Source: RYN-122 sp963761655 (GTDB lineage Bacteria > Actinomycetota > Actinomycetes > Mycobacteriales > SCTD01). From it: 64,000 nucleotides of DNA. Shown here one piece after another: positions 43,396-51,440 of this stretch. Numbering within the stretch: position 1 is the stretch's first letter; each line of letters starts with the position of its first letter. Both the position numbers and the translations under genes were made by a program. Location of the stretch: NCBI GenBank assembly GCA_963761655.1, contig CAVXHI010000002.1, positions 248,001-312,000 of the forward strand. The letters run 5' to 3'. The notes beneath the pieces were generated by a model, which saw nothing but the letters and a program-made list of their open reading frames with translations, had not been told where the DNA came from and ran no database searches.

Positions 43396-43931
43396 GGTTC
43401 GAGCCGCTGCAGGGCACCCCGCCGTACGCCGGCCTGGTCGACCTCGCGCAGGCCGTCGCGGCAGAAGGCGGCGCCGTCGGCTGGCTCGAGGTGCCGTCGC
43501 CGGAGGAGGTCCGCGCGTGGGCCGACACCCTCGAGAACGCCGTCCTCGCGTACGACGGCGACCGGCTCGTCGGCAGCGGCTCCTGGGCGCGGCACGGGTA
43601 CGCCGTGACCGCGCAGAACGCCGAGGTCCGCAAGGTCATGGTGCACCCGGACGCCCGCGGCGAGGGCGTGGGCCGGGCCGTGACCGCTGCCCTGGTGGAG
43701 AGCGCGCGGGAGGCCGGCGTCGAGGTGCTGACCCTGGACTGCCGGGGCAACAACCACGCCGCCCTGCGGATGTACGCGGGCCTCGGGTTCGTGACCAGCG
43801 GCCGACGGCCGGACTTCATCGCCGTCGGGGACGAGCGCTTCGACCAGGTCCTGCTCCACCTCGACCTGCGGACCGGTCCCGGCAGGCTCGTCCGTCACGG
43901 CGGACGCCGGGAGGGACCCGGCCTGAGCTGA
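43392..43931 (+). CDS. GNAT family acetyltransferase, CTG start
   Basis: 179 residues. The acetyl-CoA loop is MVHPDARGEGVGRAVTAALV (near 80) and LDCRGNNHAALRMYAGLGFV (near 117) is a RimI-like ending. CTG 43392 overlaps the ftsK stop as CTGA and gives the natural start RFEPLQGTPPYAGLVDLA; the first GTG (43491) would remove 33 residues. The substrate is unknown; mycobacterial ftsK is also next to an acetyltransferase gene, but the sequence here is not ArgA-like. Confidence 0.8.
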   Translation: MRFEPLQGTPPYAGLVDLAQAVAAEGGAVGWLEVPSPEEVRAWADTLENAVLAYDGDRLVGSGSWARHGYAVTAQNAEVRKVMVHPDARGEGVGRAVTAALVESAREAGVEVLTLDCRGNNHAALRMYAGLGFVTSGRRPDFIAVGDERFDQVLLHLDLRTGPGRLVRHGGRREGPGLS

Positions 43932-43957
43932 GGCAGGTCCGCCGACTCCTCCCCGCC

Positions 43958-43963
43958 TAGGCT
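43958..43963 (+). promoter_or_regulatory. -10-like hexamer of a possible leaderless promoter, rimO
   Basis: TAGGCT lies 6 bases before GTG 43970, with no ribosome-binding site. The same hexamer precedes thyX. Confidence 0.5.
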
Positions 43964-43969
43964 GGGGGC

Positions 43970-45352
43970 GTGTCCGCCCGCCGCTCCGTCCGCCTGGTCA
44001 CGCTGGGCTGCGCCCGCAACGAGGTCGACTCCGAGGAGCTCGCCGGCCGCCTCGACGCCGCCGGCTGGCAGACCGCGGGGGAGGACGAGCAGGCCGACGT
44101 CGTCGTCGTGAACACCTGCGGCTTCGTGGAGAGCGCCAAGAAGGACTCGATCGACACGCTGCTGGCGGCGTCCGACACCGGCGCGAAGGTCGTCGCCGTC
44201 GGGTGCCTGGCCGAGCGCTACGGCAAGGACCTGGCCGAGCAGCTGCCCGAGGCCGACGCCGTCCTCGGCTTCGACAGCTACGGCGAGCTGTCCACCCACC
44301 TGCAGTCGGTCCTCGACGGCGCGCAGGTGCTGAGCCACACCCCCGGCGACCGGCGCCGGCTGTTGCCGATCAGCCCGGTCGAGCGCGCCGCCGTGATGGA
44401 GCCGGGCGACGCGAGCGTCGGCATCCCCGGGCACGCCGGCGGCCCCACGGTCCTGCGCAAGCGCCTCGACGACGGCCCCGTCGCCCCGCTCAAGCTCGCC
44501 TCCGGCTGCGACCGCCGCTGCTCGTTCTGCGCCATCCCGAGCTTCCGCGGCGCCTTCGTGTCCCGCCGGCCCTCCGACGTCCTCGCCGAGGCCCGGTGGC
44601 TGGCCGAGCACGGCGTGCAGGAGGTCGTCCTCGTCAGCGAGAACAGCACGAGCTACGGCAAGGACCTCGGCGACCTCCGGCTGCTCGAGACCCTGCTCCC
44701 GGAGCTGGCCACGATCGTCCCGCGCGTGCGGCTGAGCTACCTGCAGCCCGCCGAGATGCGGCCCTCGCTGGTCGACGTCCTGACCAGCACCCCGGGCGTC
44801 ATGCCCTACTTCGACATGAGCTTCCAGCACTCCTCGCCGACCGTGCTGCGCCGCATGCGCCGGTTCGGCAGCACCGACAGCTTCCTGGACCTGCTCGGGA
44901 CGGTGCGCGCGAAGGCCCCGGCCGCGGGGGTCCGGAGCAACGTCATCGTCGGGTTCCCCGGTGAGACCGAGGCCGACGTCGTCGAGCTCGAGCGCTTCCT
45001 CGTCGAGGCGCGGCTCGACGTCGTGGGGGTGTTCGGGTACTCCGACGAGGACGGCACCGAGGCCGAGGGCCTGCCCGACCACCTCCCGCAGGACGTCGTC
45101 GACGAGCGGGTCGCCCGGTTGCAGGACCTCGTCGAGCAGCTCACCAGCGAGCGGGCCGAGGACCGGGTCGGCGAGCGGGTCAGCGTCCTCGTGGAGCACG
45201 CGTCCGGCGAGGGTCGGGCCGCGCACCAGGCTCCCGAGGTCGACGGCAGCACGACCGTCGTCGGGGCGCCGGTGGGTCGGGTCGTCGAGGCCGAGGTCGT
45301 CGCGAGCGAGGGCGTCGACCTCGTCGCCGTACCGGTGCTCGTCCCCGCGTGA
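43970..45352 (+). CDS. rimO: Ribosomal protein S12 methylthiotransferase RimO
   Basis: 460 residues, a radical-SAM enzyme that methylthiolates an Asp of S12. The N-terminal domain has LVTLGCARNEVDSEELAGRL and VNTCGFVESAKKDSID (cluster-binding Cys), the radical-SAM motif is CDRRCSFCAIP near residue 182, and a TRAM domain ends the protein. It overlaps pgsA by 4 bases. Confidence 0.94.
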   Translation: MSARRSVRLVTLGCARNEVDSEELAGRLDAAGWQTAGEDEQADVVVVNTCGFVESAKKDSIDTLLAASDTGAKVVAVGCLAERYGKDLAEQLPEADAVLGFDSYGELSTHLQSVLDGAQVLSHTPGDRRRLLPISPVERAAVMEPGDASVGIPGHAGGPTVLRKRLDDGPVAPLKLASGCDRRCSFCAIPSFRGAFVSRRPSDVLAEARWLAEHGVQEVVLVSENSTSYGKDLGDLRLLETLLPELATIVPRVRLSYLQPAEMRPSLVDVLTSTPGVMPYFDMSFQHSSPTVLRRMRRFGSTDSFLDLLGTVRAKAPAAGVRSNVIVGFPGETEADVVELERFLVEARLDVVGVFGYSDEDGTEAEGLPDHLPQDVVDERVARLQDLVEQLTSERAEDRVGERVSVLVEHASGEGRAAHQAPEVDGSTTVVGAPVGRVVEAEVVASEGVDLVAVPVLVPA

Positions 45353-45906
45353 CCGAGCGCGTCTCCCGGCTCAACCTCGCCAACGCGCTGACCGTCCTGC
45401 GGCTGCTGCTCGTCCCGGTCTTCGCCGTCCTGCTGCTCGAGGACGGCGACACGACCCGGTACGCCGCCCTGGGCGTGTTCGTCCTCGCCGCCTACACCGA
45501 CCGGGTCGACGGCCAGATCGCCCGCTCGCGAGGGCTCGAGACCCGGTTCGGCGCCGTCGCGGACCCGCTCGCCGACAAGGCCCTCACCGGGGCGGCGCTG
45601 GTCGGGCTGTCGGTGCTCGGCGAGCTGTCCTGGTGGGTCACCGTCGTCGTGATGGTCCGCGAGGTCGGGATCACGGTGCTGAGGGCGGCCCTGGTGCGCC
45701 GCCACGGGGACCTGCCGGTCAGCCGCGGCGGGAAGTGGAAGACGACGCTGCAGGGCCTCGCCATCGGCCTGTACGTCCTGCCGGTCGACCTCGGTCCGGT
45801 GCCCGAGCTGGTGATGGCGGCCGCGGTGGCCCTCACCGTGCTCACCGGGGTGGACTACCTGGTGCAGGCCCGGCGCCTGCGCACGACGACGAGGGGGAGC
45901 ACGTGA
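45349..45906 (+). CDS. pgsA: CDP-diacylglycerol--glycerol-3-phosphate phosphatidyltransferase family
   Basis: 185 residues with about five membrane helices. The CDP-alcohol phosphatidyltransferase motif (DRVDGQIARSRG, then FGAVADPLADKA) is complete near residues 51-79. The enzyme makes phosphatidylglycerol phosphate in the membrane; related family members make other phospholipids, so the exact acceptor is by context. It overlaps rimO and cinA by 4 bases each. Confidence 0.9.
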   Translation: MTERVSRLNLANALTVLRLLLVPVFAVLLLEDGDTTRYAALGVFVLAAYTDRVDGQIARSRGLETRFGAVADPLADKALTGAALVGLSVLGELSWWVTVVVMVREVGITVLRAALVRRHGDLPVSRGGKWKTTLQGLAIGLYVLPVDLGPVPELVMAAAVALTVLTGVDYLVQARRLRTTTRGST

Positions 45907-47117
45907 ACGGTGCGGTCCTGGCGGTCGGGGACGAGCTGCTCCTCGGTGACATCGTCAACAGCAACGCGGCCTGGCTCGGCGAGCAGCTGGCCGCCGTCGG
46001 GGTGCAGGTCGTGCACTCGGCGATGGTGGGCGACGACGTCGAGCGGCTGGCCCGGGCGCTGCGCCGCGCCCTCGAGGACGCCGACGTCGTCGTGCTGACC
46101 GGTGGTCTCGGGCCCACCGTCGACGACCTCACCCGCGACGCCGTCGCCGTGGTGGCCGGCGTCGAGCAGGACCGGCACCCCGAGATCGAGGAGCAGCTGC
46201 GCCAGAAGTTCGCGGCCTTCGGCTACGCCATGCCCGCCGCGGTCCTGCGCCAGGCCGACGTGCCCCGCGGCGCCCGGGTGCTCGACAACCCGGTGGGCAC
46301 GGCGCCGGGGCTCCGGCTCGAGGTGGGGGACGCGCTGGTCTTCGCCGTCCCGGGGCCGCCGCACGAGATGCGGGCCGTCGCGGCGGCGGTGCTGTCCGAG
46401 CTCGCTGCCCTGACCGGGACCGTCCTGCACACCCGCCAGCTGCACTGCGCGGGCACGGGGGAGTCGCAGGTCGCGGAGCGGGTCGAGGCCGCCGTGACCG
46501 TGCCCGACGGCGTCCAGCTGGCCTACCTCGCCGGTGGCGGCGTCGTCCGGGTGCGCTTCACCGGCAGCGACGACGACGCCCTCGTGCCCCTGGCCGACGC
46601 CGCCGCGGCCGCCCTCGGCGACGACGTGTGGGGTCGCGACGCCGACGCCCTGCCCGGGGTGGTGCACCGCCTGCTGGCCGCCCGGGGGGCGACCGTCGCC
46701 GTGGCGGAGTCGCTCACCGGCGGGCTCCTCGGGGCCGCGCTCAGCGGGGAGCCGGGCTCGTCGGCGGGCTTCGTCGGAGGCGTCCTGGTCTACGCGACCG
46801 CCCTCAAGGCCGTCCTCGCCGGCGTCCCCGAGGAGGTCCTCGCGGAGCACGGGGCGGTCAGCGCCGAGACCGCGCAGGCTCTCGCCGAGGGGGTCCGCAC
46901 CCGCACCGGGGCGACGTACGGGGTGGCGCTCACCGGCGTCGCCGGGCCGGACCCGCAGGAGGGGCACGCGCCCGGGACGCTCCACGTCGGGGTGGCCGGA
47001 CCGGACGGCACCCGGGTGCGCTCGGTGCGCCTGCCGGGCGACCGGGAGCGAGTCCGGGCGCTCGCCGTCACCCTCGGCCTGGACCAGCTGCGGCGCGTCC
47101 TCGGCCGGCAGGAGTAG
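45903..47117 (+). CDS. cinA: CinA family protein (nicotinamide-nucleotide amidohydrolase-like)
   Basis: 404 residues. The N-terminal MoCF-like domain (AVGDELLLGDIVNSNAAWLG; LTGGLGPTVDDLTRD) and the C-terminal amidase domain (VAESLTGGLLGAALS; YGVALTGVAGPD) are both complete. CinA recycles NMN and ADP-ribose-type products. It was linked to competence in other bacteria, but no competence genes are here. Confidence 0.93.
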   Translation: MNGAVLAVGDELLLGDIVNSNAAWLGEQLAAVGVQVVHSAMVGDDVERLARALRRALEDADVVVLTGGLGPTVDDLTRDAVAVVAGVEQDRHPEIEEQLRQKFAAFGYAMPAAVLRQADVPRGARVLDNPVGTAPGLRLEVGDALVFAVPGPPHEMRAVAAAVLSELAALTGTVLHTRQLHCAGTGESQVAERVEAAVTVPDGVQLAYLAGGGVVRVRFTGSDDDALVPLADAAAAALGDDVWGRDADALPGVVHRLLAARGATVAVAESLTGGLLGAALSGEPGSSAGFVGGVLVYATALKAVLAGVPEEVLAEHGAVSAETAQALAEGVRTRTGATYGVALTGVAGPDPQEGHAPGTLHVGVAGPDGTRVRSVRLPGDRERVRALAVTLGLDQLRRVLGRQE

Positions 47118-47216
47118 CGCCGACGCGCCGGGCGTCGTGCTCCCAGCGGACGGGCGTGCCGGTGGCCGCGGACGCGGGTACGGTGGCGGCAACCGAGGTC
47201 CCGGGAGGTGGGTGGG

Positions 47217-47564
47217 TTGGCAGTGCTCCGCACCCTGCTCGGGAGTGCCCTGCGCGAGACGCGGCTGCGTCAGCAGCGCACGCTGCGCGAGGTCTCCGGC
47301 GCCGCTCGCGTGAGCCTCGGGTACCTGTCCGAGGTCGAGCGCGGGCAGAAGGAGGCGAGCTCCGAGCTGCTCGCCAGCATCTGCCGCGCCCTCGGCGTCC
47401 GGCTGTCGGACGTCCTGCGCGAGGTCAGCGAGACGCTGTCGGTCCTCGAGCCCGACCCGGTGCCGGTGCCGGACACCATCGGCGACGCCGTCCCGCAGGC
47501 CCTGCCGTCGCCGCTGCCGGTCGCGCAGGTCCGCGCACCCCGCGACGTCGTCGCGGCTGCCTGA
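47217..47564 (+). CDS. clgR: XRE-family regulator ClgR
   Basis: 115 residues. The HTH core LREVSGAARVSLGYLSEVER followed by GQKEASSELLASICRALGV is characteristic of ClgR, which activates clp protease and envelope-stress genes in actinobacteria. TTG 47217 is chosen because GGGAGG (47203-47208) is 8 bases before it; GTG 47208 overlaps that site. A TACGGT hexamer upstream at about 47179 may be its -10. pspA and pspM follow, as in Mycobacterium. Confidence 0.88.
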   Translation: MAVLRTLLGSALRETRLRQQRTLREVSGAARVSLGYLSEVERGQKEASSELLASICRALGVRLSDVLREVSETLSVLEPDPVPVPDTIGDAVPQALPSPLPVAQVRAPRDVVAAA

Positions 47565-47667
47565 CCCTCGCCCGGTCCCTCGCCCCGACGGGCGTCCTGG
47601 TCCCCGCACCCCCGCGCCTGACAGACTGACCGCCGTCCCGACCCCGCCGAGCGCCCGGAGCACCCTG

Positions 47668-48477
47668 ATGGCCAACCCCTTCACCAAGGGCTGGAAGTAC
47701 ATGATGGCGCTGATGTCGGGCAAGCTCGACGAGTACGCCGACCCCAAGATCCAGATCCAGCAGGCGATCGAGGAGGCGCAGCGCCAGCACCAGGCGCTGA
47801 CGCAGCAGGCGGCCGCGGTCATCGGCAACCAGCGCCAGCTGGAGATGAAGCTGGCCCGCCAGATGACCGAGGTCGAGAAGCTGCAGAGCAGCGCCCGGCA
47901 GTCGCTCGTCCTGGCCGACCAGGCCCGCACCGCCGGCGACGAGGCCAAGGCCCAGGGGTACGAGCAGACCGCGCAGGCCTTCGCCACGCAGCTGGTCGCC
48001 GCCGAGCAGTCGATGGAGGACCTCAAGGGCCTGCACGACGGCGCCCTCAAGGCGGCCGAGCAGGCCAAGCAGGCGGTCGAGAACAACGCCATGATCGTCC
48101 AGCGCAAGCTCGCCGAGCGCACCCAGCTGCTCAGCCAGCTCGACCAGGCCAAGATGCAGGAGCAGGTCTCGGCGTCGATGGCCTCGATGTCGGAGCTGAC
48201 GGCGTCGGGCAGCACGCCGAGCCTCGCCGAGGTGCGCGAGAAGATCGAGGGCCGCTACGCCAGGGCGCTCGGGTCGGCCGAGCTCTCGTCGAGCAGCGTC
48301 GAGGGCCGGATGCTCGAGGTCGAGCGGTCCAGCCTCGACATGGCCGGCGCGTCCCGCCTCGACCAGATCCGGGCCAGCCTCGGTGGCGGCACGCAGGCCG
48401 TGGCACCCCCCGCCGCGACCCCGTCCCTGGACAAGGGCACGGCCGCCGGCGAGGGCACGGCCACCCCGGCCTCCTAG
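47668..48477 (+). CDS. pspA: PspA/IM30 family membrane-stress protein
   Basis: 269 residues, almost entirely coiled coil: NPFTKGWKYMMALMSGKLDE at the N-terminus (membrane-binding helix) then long heptad stretches such as QQAIEEAQRQHQALTQQAAA. PspA forms ESCRT-III-like assemblies that protect damaged membrane. The last ~35 residues are an Ala/Pro/Thr-rich tail. It is probably under ClgR control. Confidence 0.93.
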   Translation: MANPFTKGWKYMMALMSGKLDEYADPKIQIQQAIEEAQRQHQALTQQAAAVIGNQRQLEMKLARQMTEVEKLQSSARQSLVLADQARTAGDEAKAQGYEQTAQAFATQLVAAEQSMEDLKGLHDGALKAAEQAKQAVENNAMIVQRKLAERTQLLSQLDQAKMQEQVSASMASMSELTASGSTPSLAEVREKIEGRYARALGSAELSSSSVEGRMLEVERSSLDMAGASRLDQIRASLGGGTQAVAPPAATPSLDKGTAAGEGTATPAS

Positions 48478-48481
48478 ACCA

Positions 48482-49168
48482 GTGGGCGAGCTGGCACGGC
48501 GGGTCGGTCGCGAGGTCGCCGACGCCGTGCTGCGCGAGGTCCAGGTCGCGGACCGCGCCCGGAACAAGCTCGTCCGCAGGCACGAGAAGGCGGTCGCCCG
48601 CCACGAGAGCCTGCTCGCGCGGGCGCGGACCCGGCTGCCCGTCGCCGCCGTGACGGCAGTCGGCTCGGCCGCGCTCGCCGTGCCCCTGACCGACGGCTGG
48701 TTCCTCCTGACGGCAGCCGCCGCTGCTGTCGCCGTCCGGTCGGCCGCCACCCTGCGCCGCCCTCCGCCCCGCCCGCAGCTGCCGCCCGAGGCCGTGCCGC
48801 GTCCGGCTGCCGGTACCGCCGCCCACGACGCCGTCCAGCGCCTGGACGCCGCCCGGGCCTCCCTGCTCCGGCTCGGCCCGCTCGTGGGGCGGGCCGGCCG
48901 GGACGCCGCCGACGAGGCGCTGCGGGCGGGCGCCGACGCCGACACCGCGCTGCGCTGGCAGGCGGCCCGCCTCGACGCCGTCGCGCCGCACCGGGGCACC
49001 GACCCGACCGCCCTGCAGGGCCTGCTGGACGGCGTGGCCTGCCAGGAGCAGCTGGTCGCCGGGATGGCCGACCTGGTGGCCGCCGGCGACGAGGCCGGGC
49101 AGCCCGACCTCCGCGAGGCCACCGACCGGCTGCACGGCCTTGCCGACGGGCTCCGCCGCCTGCGCTGA
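48482..49168 (+). CDS. pspM: PspM-like phage-shock envelope protein
   Basis: 228 residues. It begins ELARRVGREVADAVLREVQV, has two close hydrophobic helices near 57-90 (VAAVTAVGSAALAVPLTDG and FLLTAAAAAVAV) and a helical C-terminal half. Position and layout match mycobacterial PspM, the membrane partner of PspA in the clgR-pspA-pspM operon. GTG 48482 follows the pspA stop by 4 bases. Confidence 0.75.
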   Translation: MGELARRVGREVADAVLREVQVADRARNKLVRRHEKAVARHESLLARARTRLPVAAVTAVGSAALAVPLTDGWFLLTAAAAAVAVRSAATLRRPPPRPQLPPEAVPRPAAGTAAHDAVQRLDAARASLLRLGPLVGRAGRDAADEALRAGADADTALRWQAARLDAVAPHRGTDPTALQGLLDGVACQEQLVAGMADLVAAGDEAGQPDLREATDRLHGLADGLRRLR

Positions 49169-49208
49169 CCGGTCCGGGTGTCGGGGCTCCCGGCGCCGGC
49201 TGCTGTGT

Positions 49209-49214
49209 CATCGT
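49209..49214 (+). promoter_or_regulatory. -10-like hexamer of a possible leaderless promoter, MauE operon
   Basis: CATCGT lies 6 bases before GTG 49221. A weak GAG ribosome-binding site also overlaps, so the leaderless reading is less certain here. Confidence 0.3.
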
Positions 49215-49220
49215 CTCGAG

Positions 49221-49703
49221 GTGGACCTCCTCGCCGGCCCCTTCCTCGCGGCCGCCGCCCTGCTGGTCCTCGCCGGTGCGCAGAAGGTCCTCGACCCCCT
49301 GCCGCTGGTCCGGGCCCTGCGGTCGATGGGGCTCCCCGGCGGGGCACCGGCCGTGCGCGGGCTCGCCGCGCTCGAGGTCGTCGTCGGGCTGGCCGCCCTG
49401 ACCGGGACCCGGACCGCCGCGCTCGCCGTCGCCGCCTCGTACGCCCTGTTCACCGTCGTCGTCCTGCGGGCGCTGCTGCGGGGCGGGGTGCTGGCCTCGT
49501 GCGGCTGCTTCGGCCGGGCCGACACCCCGCCGACCCGCACCCACGTCGCCGTCACCGGTGGGGCCGCAGCGGTCGCGCTGGGTGTCGCCGCCTTCCCGGG
49601 CCCCGTTCCCCTCGGCGCCGCGCTCCTCGTCGTCACGGCCGCCGTCGCCGTCCCGGCGTACCTCGCCCTCGCGGTGCTCCCGCTGCTGCGGGTGCGGGCG
49701 TGA
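49221..49703 (+). CDS. MauE/DoxX-type redox membrane protein
   Basis: 160 residues with four membrane helices. LLVLAGAQKVLDPLPLVRAL near residue 14 and the double-Cys motif SCGCFGRAD near 94 are the marks of the MauE family, which is needed for disulfide-rich methylamine dehydrogenase light-chain maturation. It is first of six co-directional genes ending in a MauA-like protein, with a GTGA overlap to the next gene. A role in passing electrons or disulfides across the membrane is inferred. Confidence 0.82.
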   Translation: MDLLAGPFLAAAALLVLAGAQKVLDPLPLVRALRSMGLPGGAPAVRGLAALEVVVGLAALTGTRTAALAVAASYALFTVVVLRALLRGGVLASCGCFGRADTPPTRTHVAVTGGAAAVALGVAAFPGPVPLGAALLVVTAAVAVPAYLALAVLPLLRVRA

Positions 49704-50338
49704 CCGCGGTCGTCGTCGCCCTCGGGGCGGCCGTCCTGCTGCTGAGCGTCCTGGTGGCCGGACTGCTGCGGAGCCACGCCGAGATCCTCAAGGCCCTGCA
49801 CGAGCTCGGCGCGGGGCTCGAGCTGGACGGTCCGGCCGTGGCCGAGGGCGTCTCCGCGCCGCGCGCGCGGCGGGACGGGCCCGTGCCGGACGCCGTCGTC
49901 GGGAGCACCCTGGACGACGAGGTCCTGGCGCTCTCGCTGGACGGCGACGTCCTGCTGGCGTTCCTGTCGAGCTCGTGCACCACCTGCCAGGCCTTCTGGA
50001 CCGCCTTCGCCGGCCCGGTCCACGACGTCCCCGGGGGAGCCCGGCTGGTCGTCGTCACCCGCGACCTCGACGAGGAGAGCGAGCCTGCGCTCCGGCAACG
50101 CCGACCGTCCGTCGTCCCGCTGCTGCACTCGACGCAGGCGTGGGAGTCGTTCGACGTCCCGGGCTCGCCGTACTTCGTCCTCGTGTCGGGCGGCCGCGTG
50201 GTGGGCGAGGGCTCCGGCGCCTCCTGGGCGCAGGTCGCCGACCTGCTCGCGCAGTCGCGCAGCCGCCCCCGGGAGCGGCGCGACGAGGCCGCGCTGCTGG
50301 CCGCCGGCATCGCCCCGGGCCACGAGTCGCTCCGGTGA
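49700..50338 (+). CDS. Membrane-anchored thioredoxin-like protein (MauD/TlpA analogue)
   Basis: 212 residues. One N-terminal helix (VVVALGAAVLLLSVLVAGLL) anchors a thioredoxin-like domain placed outside the cell. The active site is SSSCTTCQAFW (CxxC) near residue 96, and SFDVPGSPYFVLVSGGRVVG carries the cis-Pro strand. MauD, its counterpart in the classical cluster, handles disulfides of the MADH light chain. It is coupled to both neighbours by GTGA overlaps. Confidence 0.83.
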   Translation: MTAVVVALGAAVLLLSVLVAGLLRSHAEILKALHELGAGLELDGPAVAEGVSAPRARRDGPVPDAVVGSTLDDEVLALSLDGDVLLAFLSSSCTTCQAFWTAFAGPVHDVPGGARLVVVTRDLDEESEPALRQRRPSVVPLLHSTQAWESFDVPGSPYFVLVSGGRVVGEGSGASWAQVADLLAQSRSRPRERRDEAALLAAGIAPGHESLR

Positions 50339-50403
50339 GCCTCCTCGTCGTCGGACTGCTCCTGGCCACGGTCGCCGCCCTGCGCGCGACCTGGTCCCCC
50401 TGA
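50335..50403 (+). CDS. Candidate 22-residue hydrophobic peptide in the MauE operon
   Basis: GTG 50335 overlaps the previous stop as GTGA and the frame closes at TGA 50401-50403. The peptide is one hydrophobic segment (SLLVVGLLLATVAALRATW). The overlap implies coupling and the composition fits a membrane micropeptide, but it could also be a chance frame that re-starts ribosomes for the next gene 9 bases on. Confidence 0.4.
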   Translation: MSLLVVGLLLATVAALRATWSP

Positions 50404-50412
50404 GGCGAGTCG

Positions 50413-50958
50413 ATGCTGACCAGCATCAGCCCGCTCGGTGAGCAGGCACGCGGACAGCGCCACGGCCTCACGGTGGCGGCCTCCCTCCTCGGCGGTGCCC
50501 TCGGCGGCGCCACCACCGGGCTGGTGCTCGGCCTGCTGGGCGTCCTGCTCGGGCTGCCCCGGTGGCTCGTCGTCGCGGTGCTGGTCCTCGCGGCGGTCGC
50601 GGACCTGAAGGGCGTCCGGGTCGGCTCCCGCCAGGTCGACGAGGACTGGCTCGCCCGCTACCGCGGCTGGGTCTACGGCGGCGGCTACGGCTACCAGCTC
50701 GGCCTCGGCGTCGTCACGGTGGTCACGAGCGCCGCCACGCCGGCCCTGCTCGCGGTGCTGGTCCTGCAGGCCTCCGTCCCGCACGCCGTGCTGACCGGCG
50801 CGGTGTTCGGCGTCGTCCGCGGCCTGCCGCTGCTCGCCCTGCGCGGGGTCCGCACGCCGGAGGACCTGCGCCGGGCGGCCGCCCGCCTCGCGTCCGCGGC
50901 GCCCTGGGCCGCGCGGCTGACCCCGGCCGCCCTCCTGGGCCTGGCGGTGCTCGCGTGA
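50413..50958 (+). CDS. Membrane protein of the MauE operon, unknown family
   Basis: 181 residues with five or six hydrophobic helices (for example TTGLVLGLLGVLLGLPRW near 35, WLVVAVLVLAAVADLKG near 52, YQLGLGVVTVVTSAATPALL near 95). It has no cysteine, so it is not a CcdA- or DsbD-type electron carrier. ATG 50413 is used. It overlaps the next gene as GTGA. It takes the place of the unassigned membrane components of mau clusters, but similarity to MauF is not evident. Confidence 0.72.
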   Translation: MLTSISPLGEQARGQRHGLTVAASLLGGALGGATTGLVLGLLGVLLGLPRWLVVAVLVLAAVADLKGVRVGSRQVDEDWLARYRGWVYGGGYGYQLGLGVVTVVTSAATPALLAVLVLQASVPHAVLTGAVFGVVRGLPLLALRGVRTPEDLRRAAARLASAAPWAARLTPAALLGLAVLA

Positions 50959-51407
50959 GGCTCGCCGCCGGGGGCCTCGACCTCGACCTCCCCTCCGGCT
51001 TCGAGGCCCGGCTCCGGACCCAGGCGCCGTCCGGGCAGGACCAGAGCCGGAACCTGCTGCTGCACGCCGCCACCGTCCCGATGCCTGCCGAGCGGGGCGA
51101 CTTCGGCAGCGGGGTGTGGCAGCTGCTCGGCCCCGACGACGTCTTCGTCAGCCTGCTCGAGTACGACCGCGAGGACGCCGGGTCGGTGCTGTTCGCGGCG
51201 CAGGGCCTGCCCGCCGTCCGGCCGGGGGACTTCTCCCCAGCCGCCATGCAGCAGCAGGTCGCGGGCTGCAGCGGCGCCCAGTGGTTCTTCACGGTCTCCG
51301 GCCGCCCGTTCTGCCTGTACGCCGTCCTCGGCAGCCACGCCCGCCGGGTCTCCGGCGCGGTCACGGTCCGCCGCCTGCTCGCCCAGCTGTCGATCGAGGC
51401 CCGATGA
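50955..51407 (+). CDS. Conserved protein of the MauE operon, unknown function
   Basis: 150 residues, soluble, without a signal peptide. It opens RLAAGGLDLDLPSGFEARL and has SLLEYDREDAGSVLFAAQGL in the middle; two Cys occur near 105 and 122. No family is recognised. The GTGA overlap with the membrane protein gene and the 33-base gap to the MauA-like gene place it in the operon. Confidence 0.7.
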   Translation: MRLAAGGLDLDLPSGFEARLRTQAPSGQDQSRNLLLHAATVPMPAERGDFGSGVWQLLGPDDVFVSLLEYDREDAGSVLFAAQGLPAVRPGDFSPAAMQQQVAGCSGAQWFFTVSGRPFCLYAVLGSHARRVSGAVTVRRLLAQLSIEAR

Positions 51408-51440
51408 CCTAGACGAGCCCGATGACGCCAGCGGAGCCCG

